From assembly GCA_015501585.1 (NCBI GenBank), contig JADNRY010000061.1, forward strand, positions 62,001 to 126,000: a stretch of 64,000 bases of DNA, in the 5' to 3' direction. Shown here in pieces: positions 33,956 to 45,180 of the stretch. Position 1 is the stretch's first letter. Every line of letters begins with the position of its first letter. Both the position numbers and the translations under genes were made by a program. The notes beneath the pieces were generated by a model that was not told the origin of the DNA, made no database searches, and saw nothing but the letters and a program-made list of their open reading frames with translations. The stretch comes from Rhodocollybia butyracea. Lineage: Eukaryota; Basidiomycota; Agaricomycetes; Agaricales; Omphalotaceae.

Positions 33956-35690
33956 TCCGTATGGATCGTCAGTGTGTAACATCACTAAATCTCGAGAGTT
34001 ATCATATTTGATTATGATCTGGAGAACTCACTGGCGGTCAGCCGTAACCGAGATAATGTCCTGATAATGGTGCTAAGCATTTGACAATTGATTATAATGC
34101 ATTAAACGCTTAGCCCAAATTCGAAAATGATTACTGTCATATTATCAAAAGATGATAACTATGTCCTTCATTTGCCATACATACATCACCCTTCTGTCTG
34201 CATTGTAGTGAGTAAAAATACTTATACTGCATCGTAACGGGAGAGAATATTTATATGCGATTGAACAAATTATCAGGTTAGAGCTGGCAGGCAGCTTTTT
34301 CTGGTCGCTTTCGTCGCATTATTAACTGGTAACCATCCATGAATTCAATTGAGCAGTAACACATTTTATTCCAAACGATACATATAAGTTAATTACTACT
34401 ACTATAGTAGGTATATGGGGACATAACGAGAGGGCTAAAGTACGAGGCTGCAGTGCTTGAATTTTGAAATCAACTTGAAGAACCTTGAGCCGTATTGGCT
34501 TGGAGCAGCGAAAGAAAACATTGAGGGAACTGCATTGGATTGCTCAGCAGTCTGGGTTGTAGTCGTGACTAGCATGGAATGAGCTTCGAGTAAATTTTGA
34601 GGTGAGTTATGACCTGAGCTTGGGTATCTTGAGTTGACTTGACAGAAGTTAGAACCGTTGACAGTAAAGTGGGGAAGAAAGATGTAAACGCGTAAAAACA
34701 TTTAACCCAGTTTAAATACCATTTTGTGTGGGAAATAATCGACGCGGTTGCTATTACCCGTGAGGGTCAAGAGGGAACAACAAGCTACAACGAGTACAGC
34801 TAGTACAAGCGACTGACAAGCAGATCTTGATGCATATAAGATGAGTTGTCCCTGCTGTGGAGCACTGTACCCTGTAAGGCGGAGCCGAGTATGATACAAC
34901 GACCATTATTGTACTAAAAGACAACGACCATTATTGTACTAAAAGACTGTAGCATTTTCCAGCACCGTATAATCATGGCGCAGAAGCTCTTAAACTTACT
35001 CGTGCTCATCATTCATGACCATGCTCATACTGCGTCTAGGTCAAAGTCATAGGAGCTTGAGCTCTAGGTGGTTTCGGGCTGTGACAGCCTAATGGTCGGC
35101 TCACCGTTTGATCGTAAGGGTTGGTTTGAGTTGGGTTTGAGTTTCGAATCAAAGGGCGGCATGCTTGTGGCAAAGAAAGCGATACTTTTACTTACCGAAA
35201 AGGAGGCTACTAGAGGTGAATCTACTATGAAGAATCAAGGATTCAAGCAAGTGAATCATTTCGCGAGTAAAAAGGTTAACAAGTTCGAGTTGCGAAGTTC
35301 TTGGAATCCAGCCTTAGTAGTACTCAAACTTTATGAATATTACTATGTCATGACGAGGAAAATACATATGATTACATTACCCAGAAGACATTACTCAGCG
35401 TTGGAGAGAGATACAAGGACAACATAATGAGGATATGAATCTCATATAGCAAGATCATCTGGGAGGAAGAATTACAGGGCAATGACAATCAATTTTAGGC
35501 TGCTCTCAGGATTACCGCTGTCAGTATTCTCGGTATAATCATTATCTTCCGCCCATAATCACTCATAATAAGAGGAAAATCATTTTATCCGACCGCTAGC
35601 TGCATTATAATCCATTACCGCACTGTGTAATCTTTATTACACCTGGTGAGAGGTGTAATCCCTGGCAAGGTTTCCCCGGATTTAGTGATG
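33956..35690. other. AT-rich stretch of the island without a recognisable gene
   Basis: Very AT-rich near 33,960-34,430, with a short imperfect palindrome around 34,072-34,114 (GCTAAGC...GCTTAGC). A + strand frame at 35,068-35,427 codes for about 119 residues without recognisable motifs and has no signs of being a gene. Confidence 0.35.
34896..34945. repeat. Perfect 25-bp tandem duplication
   Basis: A 25-bp unit beginning ACAACGACCATTATTGTACT and ending AAAAG occurs twice in a row without differences, so it is a recent duplication. Confidence 0.85.
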
Positions 35691-35699
35691 AATGAGTCT

Positions 35700-36165
35700 G
35701 ACTAAGAGTCACCCACAACATTCCCCTACAAGTCCTATCACGTAAAGGAGTTCAACCTCTCGTTTACACATGCTTTATCTAGTACGAGGGTATCATCCAG
35801 AGAAACGTGTTCTACTGGCAAGCGCATGGTATGACAGAACAATCAGAGCGCTATTGATCAAATTGGCACTTTTTTGCGCGGACGAGTGAGCTTCAGCTGA
35901 TGCGCAACCAAGCAGGCTACTGAGGTACTTGCACTAGCTTGCGCTCGACATGCGAAGGGAGAGATTAACAACGAGAAGCAAATGTTATTCTCGTAAAGTA
36001 TGTATTTAGGTCTTGATTTAGGTACAGATTCACCGTACTCGTCAGAACTAGAAGAAAGTCGTTGAGCTTCCCTTGGAGCTTCCATTGCCTTGGGATGAAT
36101 TGAAACTAAGTATATCAATAATTGATAATCTTTGATCATCCTCTTTAGTCTTCTATAAGCAGACT
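35700..36165 (+). repeat. Island repeat R, copy 5 (uninterrupted right part)
   Basis: Has GAGTCACCCACAACATTCCC, GAGGGTATCATCCAG, TGTTCTACTGGCAAGCGCA, GGACGAGTGAGCTTCAG, GAGAAGCAAATGTTATTCTC, GTTGAGCTTCCCTTGGAGC and GATCTTTGATCATCCTCT. The stretch 36,061-36,105 corresponds to the insertion site of the foldback element in copy 2 and carries no insertion. Confidence 0.75.
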
Positions 36166-36576
36166 CGTTACACACTGACGATCCATACTATATACTTCCT
36201 GAGAGAGTCCACCTTGTTGTAAGCTACTGTACGCAGCTGGGGTTTGTGCGCCGAGGTTTCTAACTTCATCCTGCCAAAGGCTGTACTCCCGAATGGCTCA
36301 GTACGATACAAGTGAAACCAGAGAAATGCACTACTTTGCTTGAAGGGAACAGACAACGACTGCTCAAGAAAAAAGCAACAAATGGCGTGTGGATCAGATA
36401 AATTGCTCTCAGCGAGGGCACGACGTTCTAGCCGACTGGGTCTGACAAGGTGGGTATCGAAAACCTTGTAACAATTGGCTAAACACTGGCAGCGCAGAAT
36501 CTTGGTGTGTCGGACAGGTAATTCCAGCAGTCGCAACCTTTTTCGTAGCAGTGTCTAGACTATACGTCGATCTCCG

Positions 36577-36655
36577 GAAGAAAGCCAGGTCTGTCTCAAC
36601 CCTCGCCTAGTACACAAGGGTATCATCCAGAAAGATGTGTTCTACTGGCTAATAT
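36577..36655 (+). repeat. Island repeat R, copy 6 (remnant)
   Basis: A short remnant: AGAAAGCCAGGTCT, then GGGTATCATCCAGAAAGA and GTGTTCTACTGGCTAA. It marks the right edge of the island. Confidence 0.6.
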
Positions 36656-37191
36656 GAGGGGCTATTTGTAGCAGATGGTGACTGGCGAGTAGATATATAT
36701 AAAGGTACACATTGTTATTTCCACTGACTTTCCGAAGAAAAGAAGCGAGCGGATTTTATTGGCGGACCCTCGGTGGCCCAGCCTGGTAAGCGTTGTGTGG
36801 CTGAGAAGGAGGTCTGTATTGATAATTTTCTTGCCTTCCCTCCCCGATGAGCTCTTTCGGGAGAACCGACGGATCAGCGATCCACCATTATGGTCCATAG
36901 TTTCCCTTCCACATACTATCGTCGGGAGTACAGTGTGTGCATGGACCTCCCCCGCTACACCTGAAAAGTTCGCCACTTCTAGTGGAGACGCGAACAACTT
37001 GGTCGATATTCCGAATGGAAAGGACTGGTTACATGCGCTAGAGCTTTGTTCTATAGCCCCAGAGAGATGACGTCCGAAGGAGAATCTACCAGCCTTGTGC
37101 ACGATTTCCACTGCTTCAGAAATCTAGCGTCCATGCGTGTCCTACAATTTTTGTATTACATTCAAGTCCAGCTTGACTTTAAAAGACTATC
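36656..37191. other. Region between the island and the RanBD gene
   Basis: About 540 bp, open in two overlapping frames on opposite strands (about 36,662-37,111 on -, 36,759-37,070 on +). The + frame contains LPSLPDELFRE, vaguely like an F-box start, but no more of that domain is seen. I do not call a gene. The stretch 36,166-36,576 to its left, between repeat copies 5 and 6, likewise holds only a 122-codon - strand frame without motifs. Confidence 0.35.
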
Positions 37192-38995
37192 TCAAGTTTG
37201 AATCTCTCCCTCTTCGAGTGACGTATTCTTCAAACTTGCCACGCCGCTAACTACTGACTCGGCAAAGTTCTGAAAATCCTTCTTCGAGCAGAATCGTCCC
37301 GGCTAACCAAAGCATAAAGTTACTAGGCATCCAATCAAGTATCAACGCATAGTTTTACCTTCAACGCATACACGACAACCTCTTGAAATCCAGATTCCTT
37401 GGGTTCGGTTGACTCTGCCAGCAAAAGTCTCAAAATGCATTCCTGCGTGTCGAACGTACATCGAATTGAGGGCTGAAGCCGAGTGTTCATCGAAATCTTC
37501 CAGAGAGGCTCCCGGCGAAATACTACAATTTTTCAGATCAAGGACATCGAAACAATCATCGTAACTCACAAAGTCGCTGGTTCGATGTCTTGCGATTTGA
37601 CAAGTATTTGACTTGTCCCAAAATTCCACTTGAAAATTCCTGGCTTCCGCGCTTGACAAATAATTTTACTCCTTTGAGTTCGCACTGAACATACTCGTCC
37701 TCCTCTCCCGTTACATCTACTTGACAGGTAAGCACAAATATCCATGCTTCTTCTTGCGGAAAAACTAACGACTATAAGGGTGTGTGTCCTGGCGGCGAGA
37801 TCCCAGCCCCAGTCCGCCGTTAAAACCTGGTCCTTCCTCTCGATCTGGACTTGTGGTAGACTCGCCATCTACTGGGTCGATGAAGGAGTGCCGTTTTCGG
37901 AAATTGTTGGTTGAAGACCATATCGGTCTCATGTTCGCTCCTGACGCGGTAGTACCGTTTCCAGACGAGAATGATGCCGGGAACGAAGCTGCAAAACTTT
38001 CAAAGCCCAAGTTGGGTTTAGGCTTCGCAGTAGATGCTTCCGGCGTCGAAGGGACCTGTTGCGGATGATACTCTGAAGTCGATGGTATTCTCGACGTCGG
38101 TGCAACAGCGATATTCTTTTCTATCTGTGGTGGAGTAATCTATCGCTCATTTCAGCTCCCACACGGATGGATGACAAGAGACCAACTACTCACAGTCGGT
38201 TGAGATTCATAATGGGATTGGGATCGCTCAATTTTGGGTTCCTTGACCACTTGAGTTTCCAGAACACTTATTTCCTCTAGCGCACTCAGAGCTGAATCCA
38301 CATTTAAATGATTCTGACCAAGGATCAGCGGCGATACTTCTGGATGGGTGGAAACTTACCTTTACAGTCAGATGGTCCGATTCGCTTTCCATGTCGTTTT
38401 CAGCAGGTGGAGTCTTGCATCGTTTATTAGGATATAACGCTCCGAGGTTCTACACGAGACGTTTAATTTCAAGCGAATGTACGAGGGACATGAGCGTACG
38501 TGTGGATACTCCAAAGGCTGCAGAAGTCATTCAATGCTGAGCAAAGGCAGGATCGGCCATGAACGCACCATATTATTCTCATCATGATCATCCATTTGCT
38601 TGCGCTTGAGTAATGGTCCTCTGGCCGCTACTATTGAGCTTTCATCTGAGACTGAAGGCACTGATGCGGGATGTAACGTCACGGGGGTTTCGAGTATATT
38701 CTGCAATGCGGATGAGCCGGACGAGGGCGACTCGATCTCTGATTCATTCAATGCATCGATAGGAACTTCGTCGGGTCTTTCATCGTGAATAGTTGGTGAT
38801 TCCATGTTTGCAGGTTCCGTACGTCTGGGTCTAGTAGATGGAGGTGGGGCGTTATTTGTGAGCAGGTGAATGAACAAATAAAATAATGATCACTGACTGT
38901 TCTATCCGTCGTCTCTTAGCATAGACGTATCCTACAGTCGCAGCAAACGTCGCCATTCCACAGCAAACAAAGTTGAAGTCTGAGACAGGAAACAT
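37192..38995 (-). CDS. Ran-binding-domain (RanBD1) protein with N-terminal membrane segment
   Basis: Probably binds Ran-GTP in nuclear transport (Yrb2/Hba1/RanBP3-like). Exon 1 (ATG at 38995) encodes MFPVSDFNFVCCGMATFAAT then VGYVYAKRRRIEQ: a hydrophobic stretch of about 20 residues followed by KRRR. A GTCAGT...CTAG intron (38831-38897) joins it in frame to PRRTEPANMESPTIHDERP. The middle is Ser/Pro-rich and includes LLKRKQMDDHDENN and LYPNKRCKTP, possible nuclear localisation signals, and GFESFAASFPASFSSG, an FG-like patch as in Yrb2. The C-terminal domain reads TGEEDEYVQCELKGVKLFVK, GILGQVKYLSNRKT, QRLLFRREPLWKISMN, FQEVVVYALK and KKDFQNFAESV, the RanBD1 pattern. One intron before it (GTTTTAACGG donor, about 62 bp) is weak; without it the protein would stop before the domain. 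About 400 residues. The simplest alternative start is the Met at 38805. Confidence 0.72.
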
Positions 38996-39314
38996 TGCGA
39001 ACAGAAAACAGTCTGAGCTGAGTGTGGACGAGGTCGAAATCGAACACGGTCTTTTAAATGACGGATAAGAGGATCCGCGCGTGTTTGCATGTTGTCTCCA
39101 AGCCTCGCTGTAGCCTTATGGTTTGCCAACATCATTGCATACATCCGTATGTGCAATCACAGAGCACGCGCGCAACACAAGGCTACTAGATGTATCAGCA
39201 GTACGCTGACATTTACTGGAGGCTGTATAGACTTTCCCAATTCGGCCTATTTAACGTTGTTACATTTGAATAACGATACACGTCCAAATTATCCTAGAAT
39301 AGAAAACCCATATT

Positions 39315-40470
39315 TTATAGCTCGTCCTTGGGAGCTGAAGCAGGCTCGGGCTCCGCAGGTTCGCTTGTCACATTATCCGGCTGGAGCTCGGCCGTACCGT
39401 CAATAACAGAGTCGAAAAATTTAGAAATAGCATCAAGCTTGGTTACACCTAGAAGAAAGTTTTAAAAATGTCATTTTTGTAGGAAAAAAAATGTAGGAAA
39501 AAATGTAGGAAATATGACCAACCTTGGTATCGCACGGGACTGGTCGACCCAGGCGCGTAAACAAGAACCTTGGATGATTTCTCGGACCCTGCTTCATAAC
39601 CTAAGGCCTCAGAGCTCGCCCCCTTGACATCAATATGTGAAGCGAGCTCGATTTGTCCGGTGTACTTGTTGCCCAAAACTTTCCATAGTAAAGGATTCTT
39701 CGTGTCCTTGGTAAGGAGAAGGGCCCGGGGAAGACCACGCTTAGCACTCTGTAACGAACAATTAGACGTGAACCTGAAATTTGAGAGAAGACTTACATCT
39801 TCGACCCAGGTATGAATATTGTCCAATCTACCTAGTTTCTTCACATGATTTGGAACACGGTTGGATGCCCATTTGAAAAATGCACCAGCTGTTCGTTCAC
39901 CAGATTCGTAGGTCATTGGGTTAAGCTCTTTTCCTCGCGGGAAGAGCTGTATTGCAAGGTTAGAAATAGGGATACAACAAGATCATAACAACTTGCTTTG
40001 ACTGTTGGGAACCCTTTTACGCCCTATATCCGGGCGTGAGCGCACGAAAGATGATATCTAGCGAAGTTAACATACCTGTTCTGCACAAAGAGGTTTGTTG
40101 GCATCGGCGTCACAGTCGACCGCATAGGTAGGAATGAGAGGATGGAGTCCCGATGCAGCTTTGCTGTACTCTGGGACCATCCGCTGACAGTGCTGTTGCA
40201 GAGATGTCAGTGACTCCTTGGCTTGAAGCTGGGATCCTTTGCGCTTACACCGCACCAAGGGGCAACAAATGCGACCATACAGGTTTGCTAAATTACGCAT
40301 TAGTGACGAATCGCAACGCGAAAAAAGCAACCCGGTACATTGGCTTTCATGGCCTTCCGAAATCCCTTAGGATCCAGCATCTTCACTGTGGAGTCCTTGG
40401 GGAAGATGGCTGCGGATGCCAATGTCGAGGACATCGCTAGTGTTAACGCGATTAGTTGAGTGTTCCACAT
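39315..40470 (-). CDS. MPD1-like protein disulfide isomerase with CGHC active site (copy A)
   Basis: An ER-lumen thioredoxin-fold oxidoreductase helping disulfide formation. The start MWNTQLIALTLAMSSTLASA is a signal peptide. The thioredoxin domain runs KMLDPKGFRKAMKAN, then after an intron QTCMVAFVAPWCG, with the next exon opening HCQRMVPEYSKAA, so the CGHC motif is split by an intron. Then YAVDCDADANKPLCAEQ, GVKGFPTVK (cis-Pro loop on its own small exon) and LFPRGKELNP, the Mpd1 pattern. The domain is followed by about 150 residues of C-terminal sequence and the ER-retention signal KDEL. The intron after FPTVK has a GC donor (GCAAGT at 39996). Tandem with its paralogue at 40,802, in the same orientation, 331 bp apart. 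Confidence 0.9.
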
Positions 40471-40801
40471 AGTTTGCTGAGGACAGATGTAAGCTTGGAA
40501 TAAAGTAGTAGTTAACTTCCACGTCAGTCAATCGGTTCTTATTAAGTCGCATCGTGGGAAAATATTCACGAGCACGTGTGCAAAGAATTACCTTCTGCAA
40601 CTTCCTCGTTCCTTCGGCCTTACCCCGGATCTATACGCGGATAATTTACAATTTACGCGTTGAATTACAAGCACCTGAACACTCTGTCGATTCTGTTGAA
40701 TTCCTAAATTCTCCAGTGCACTTTTGTTGCTTTTTATATAGCCTATTCCAATGCAACCTTAAATATTACTTCAATAACAATATAAGTCTAAGAAACGGAT
40801 T
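40471..40801. other. Spacer between the two MPD1-like genes
   Basis: About 330 bp holding the promoter of copy A and the 3' end of copy B. AT-rich near 40,730-40,790, with TTTTTATATAG at about 40,731. No gene. Confidence 0.5.
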
Positions 40802-42214
40802 CTATAGCTCGTCCTTGGGAGCCTCTGCTGTTGCATGCGACGTCGCGGAAGCAGCCTGTTCTTCGCTCTTCTTCATGGTACCTGTTTCTGGCATCTCTAC
40901 TCTTGAACCGCTTTCCTCAGGCTCTTTCTTCGGCATATCTCCCATCATACCCGGGTACCCTTGCGAGTTGGAGCCATGCGGATTGATGCCACTCTTAAGG
41001 GCTTCTTCAAAGTCGATGAGATCGGCAAAGCCTCCATGAAGCAGAGCAATACGTTGAGCCTCCTGTTTACGCTCGATTTCGAGTTCGGCCTCGTCTGGAA
41101 CAAATTCTTCTGCGGCGGCTTGTGCATTGACGGTTTCAAGGTCGGCCGTACCATCAACAATCGAGTCGAAGAATTTAGAGAGAGAGTCAATTTTGGCTAA
41201 ACCTAGAACGAATCTTGGGATTGGACGACTTCTACAAGAAAAGAAAAATACGACGGACCTTGGTATCGCATGAAGGTGGTCGATCCAGGTGCGTATATAA
41301 GAACCTTAGATGTCTTATCTTCCCCTGGTTCCAAGCCCATGACCACAGAGGTCTTTCCCTTGCGATCCCGGTGGTAAGCGAGTTCAATTTGTCCGGCGTA
41401 CTTATTACCCAAGACCGTCCATAGTAAAGGAATCATCTTTTCTTTGGTAAGGAGAAGGGCCCGAGGAAGACCACTCTCAGCACTCTATGTGAAGAACAAT
41501 CAGTCAATGGCCACGAACATGGAAATAATTGGGATCATACTGCATCTACCCAAGGCTGCATATGATCCAGCATGCGTATTCTTTTGATGTGATTCGGTAC
41601 ACCTCGGGATGCCCAGTAGAAAAATCCACTCGATGTTCGTTCGCCATCGAAAATCACCGGGTCGAGCGTGTTTCCTCTGGGGAAGAGCTATATCGCGATG
41701 TTAGAATTAGTGATGACACAAGTAACACAACTTGCTTTGACTGTCGGGAGACTTGTTGCACCCTACATTCAGGCTTTAGTGGACAAAGCATTATGCGAAT
41801 AGTCAAGTTAACACACACCTGTTCTGCGCATAAGTGTTTGTTGGTGTCAGCGTCACAGTCGACCGCATAAGAAGGAATGGAAGGATAGAGTCCTAATGCG
41901 CCTTTGCTGTACTCTGGAGCCATTCGCTGGCAGTCCTGTCCCAGAGAGGTAAGCAATGCAGCTTGAAAAGGCTAGTGTCCTCCAGGCTTACACTAGACCC
42001 AGGGGCAACAAAAGCGACCATAACAGTTTCCTAAACTGCACGTCAATCACAAATCACGGTCAAAGCATTTCTGGTGCAGTACATTAGCTTCTAAAGCCTT
42101 TTGAAATCCTTCGGGTTCCAGCATCTTCACTACAGTGTGCTTTGGAAACATGCTTGCTGAGCCGCATGTCGAGGATATCGCTAGCGTTAATGCGATGAGC
42201 TGAGTGTTCCACAT
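40802..42214 (-). CDS. MPD1-like protein lacking the CGHC active site (copy B)
   Basis: Paralogue of copy A with the same intron positions. Signal peptide MWNTQLIALTLAISSTCGSA. Where copy A has VAFVAPWCG/HCQRM, this gene reads VAFVAPGSS/DCQRM: the first Cys, the Trp and the His are gone and only the second Cys remains. The cis-Pro exon reads GATSLPTVK instead of GVKGFPTVK. The rest is well conserved (APEYSKGALGLYPSIPSYAV, DCDADTNKHLCAEQ). The C-terminus is longer than in copy A, with an acidic, Met/Gly-containing stretch (YPGMMGDMPKKEPEESG), and ends EAPKDEL. It keeps the signal peptide, the KDEL and an open frame, so it is probably a functional non-redox ER protein rather than a dead gene. 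The GC donor (41735) is conserved. Confidence 0.88.
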
Positions 42215-42340
42215 TGTTTACAGCGAAGAACGAGACTGGAGTAGTAGACGGTGGTGCTAAACAGTGATTCTGAACGATCTCCACGTCAGTGCTTGCGCTT
42301 AAGACGGAGTTACCGTCCCACTACCACTGCCACTGTACTG

Positions 42341-42348
42341 TATATATA
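42341..42348 (-). promoter_or_regulatory. Possible TATA box of MPD1-like copy B
   Basis: TATATATA about 127 bp upstream of the copy B start codon on the - strand, in a fairly GC-balanced setting. Confidence 0.35.
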
Positions 42349-43937
42349 CACGGCCACATGGTTACTAATGCATCTTCAAAGAGAAGCTTCGTGATTGGAA
42401 GAAGAGAAATGGTGGGCCTCAACAGAAAGGCTTGAAGTCGTTATCCACAGTCAGAGGTTAAGATTTTCACCACTTTCAACAAGTAGGCAAAAAGAAAGAG
42501 GAAGAAAGCTGAAAGCGTGGGAGGACTAGCTGATATTGAGCGCTTGAGCGGCAAATACGGAAAATGATGCGAAATTAGCGTTTGTACATGACTCTTTCCT
42601 TTTATAGAGAATGGTACTAAGTTCATAGCAATATACATTGTAGAGGAGGGGACCTGGCATGTGGGCCACATTGCCTCAAGCTTAGATAGCTTGGTCGTAG
42701 GTGGCCCCAGTTGACGTCGATGCAGATGTTTGATCCTTGGTTTGATCAGCTCTCATGTCCACGGATAATTGCCATCTATTGATTCATACGCCCCATTCTT
42801 TTAGCTGAATGCTACAGAGCCCAAGCTATCTAAGCAGAAACCGTCTTCATGATGATTACAGGTCCGCTCGTCATTGAGCCAACATTGAGCCCACCAGCCT
42901 GCCAGCCATTTTGAACGCTTTGGCTTCAGCATCGTCCCCTACTTGTCCTTATGCCCCACAGACCTTTCAACGCCGGTCCCATCCGAGCGCTTGGGTCAGC
43001 TTTTTAAAAGTGACAAGAGCTTGCTTCCAGCCTGATACCCGTCCAGCAACCAAATCGTAGATAAACAGTGCTTAGAGAGGAGAGTAACCCTCACAGCGTT
43101 CAAGTATGTGGGAGTAGAATTCAAATAGATAAAAAGCCGATTGAACAGTCGAGAGTCGGTTTACTCTCTTCGGTGAAATAATCAGGATCGCCCGCCTAAG
43201 GCGGCTACTAGAGGCTACTAGTCGGGGATATTTTCTAAAGAAAAGAGACATACTTATCAGGACTTCTTCTCTTTTATTCAGATATAGTAGAACAGTGGAG
43301 TCGTCGGGGCACCAAGCCCAAGAACAAAGAAGCGATGTTTTCAGTAAACCACTTGAGACTGAGATTTATTTTTCCAGCGGGGGGAGGAGGACGGAAAAAG
43401 AGGGGTGCAGGGACCTGCAGGGACTCGTCGTTCCTTTGCTTCAGTGAAATCAAGATTGGATGCGCCTCTATGCACCTTTATTCGGGACGCCCAGGAAGGA
43501 CCGGGCTAGGACCATAGAAGTTTTCATCCTACAGGCTGCAGCACTAGTAATTCACCAGGGTCGAGTCTGCTGGTTATCCCCCACCCTTTGAGACTGGTTG
43601 TTCCTGTTCCCTTTGGGACCCCGCTGTGGAGCGGAGCAGAGTACAACACCACTACTACTGATTTTCCTGAAACCGTTCAAGGTACTACCAGTGCATATTA
43701 TTTTGAGATTTTCGCATAGAAATCGTTTTCAGACATAGCTATGTGAATGCTGCAAAAGCGAAGGTGGTGAAACCCTGACTTTGTACTGCAGGTAGACATT
43801 TTTTGGGGGGAAGAAAGAGTAGAGCTACTTGAAAATATACTCCCAACCACTTTCGATTCTACGAACGGGCATGAATGAATACCAAATCCTATTATACGGG
43901 CATATGTACCCGCGAGTTAATCAAGAGCTCACAGTTG

Positions 43938-43956
43938 ATAATAATAATAATAATAG
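43938..43956. repeat. (ATA)n microsatellite
   Basis: About six perfect ATA units in a row, in the intergenic region. Confidence 0.8.
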
Positions 43957-44201
43957 GTATATTAAAAGACGCGGCACGAAAACCCCACATACATACAACA
44001 GGACTACGCATGTACACGAAGAAAACCCTCGCCGTCCAGTCAAAAAAAATAAAGAAAAGAATGCAGATACCACGAGTTTTTTTTCGTTGTCGCACGAGTC
44101 GCCATTGAGCCGAGCCCTTGCCGCCATATGCTATCTGCGATAATTAATATTAATCCCCGATGGCCACACTCGCAACGGGGCCGAGCAGGAAGGGAAGGAG
44201 A

Positions 44202-45180
44202 TCATAGGAACAGAGAGAGCACCATCGCGGAGCTTATGACTCCAAATGCACTAGTCCACACGGTTCCGTCAACAGCGAGTCCGAGACCGGAATTTGAGTT
44301 GGACGAGGTGGTACTATTGCTAGCTCCAGAAGTGGGGGATGCGGTGATCGTCGAAGTGACTTTGTTGCCTGCAGCTCCTGATGTGTTTCCGCCGACAATC
44401 GTAGCAGATGGAGGGGCGGGAGTGGAGGTAGTAGCGCCAGAAGTGCCGGAGGCAGTACCAGAGGCAGTACCAGAGGACGAAGTAGACTTAGATGAGGTTG
44501 TAGCGGTTGTCGAATCTGCCGGAACGCTACCCGATGTAATACCAGAGGCGAATGATGGTGGGGCAGAGGCAGTTGCGTCGACCAGTGCACCGGTTCCCCA
44601 AGGGATTTTCTCGCCTAGAAGTATGTCAGTGATTAATAAATAGCGCAATCGATGAAACGCACCGTCTGGCTGGGTAGAGTTTGGCGGAGCCGTGGTAGCT
44701 CCTGAGGAAGAGGCTATCGCGAACCTAGTCGTCCACTGAGGGTTGCTCGTTTCCAGCGGCGAAACAAACTGGTAAAAGTAAATCGCCGAGAACGGGTTGA
44801 CCTGGGGACACGTCCAACTAAACGATCCATCTTTGGTTCCGTCTTGACCGGTAGCGACAGCTGGGGGCGCCCATCCATCAGCGGCGGAAGATATTGACAA
44901 GACAAGATATACGCACTGGTCAAGAAAACCATGTTAAAGTTGTCACCAGTCATGAGTTCGATGGCCATGTTTGACCAATTGGACGTCGAATTGCTATGCG
45001 ATTCCCGTCAGCGCGCGTGAAAAAAAGATGTTGAACGAATACGCACGAATCGCCCGTCCAGTTAATGGTGCAAGTGGTACCCGCGTTTGCAGTGTTTGGC
45101 GTTGAAGGAAAGACATCGGCACGAACGAGAGTGGTCGTTACTGAGGCAAGGAGAATGGCGAGGGAGAACGAAGAAATCAT
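44202..45180 (-). CDS. Kre9/Knh1-like, Ser/Thr-rich GPI-anchored cell-wall protein
   Basis: A secreted wall or plasma-membrane protein of the fungal Ser-Thr-rich GPI-anchored family with a Kre9/Knh1-like N-terminal domain; Kre9 and Knh1 act in beta-1,6-glucan assembly in yeast. The start MISSFSLAILLASVTTTLVRA is a signal peptide. The mature domain begins DVFPSTPNTANAGTTCTINW (the usual W motif) and continues MAIELMTGDNFNMVFLT, FSWTCPQVNPFSAIYFYQF and TTRFAIAS. Then comes a Ser/Thr/Gly/Ala stalk of about 110 residues and a hydrophobic C-terminal tail (TSAFGVISSAMVLSLFL) preceded by small residues (SNSNSGLG), as in GPI signals. Three introns. About 270 residues. Confidence 0.87.

Larger units (their letters stand above)
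42215..44201. other. Intergenic region of about 2 kb
   Basis: Promoter of MPD1-like copy B on the left and the 3' side of the Kre9-like gene on the right. No gene recognised. Short purine-rich (about 43,380-43,410) and T-rich or A-rich runs occur. Confidence 0.4.

Noticed and set aside
36759..37070. Possible F-box protein (LPSLPDELFRE)
   Set aside because: Only the first few residues resemble an F-box. No second half, no further exons, and an equally long frame lies on the other strand.
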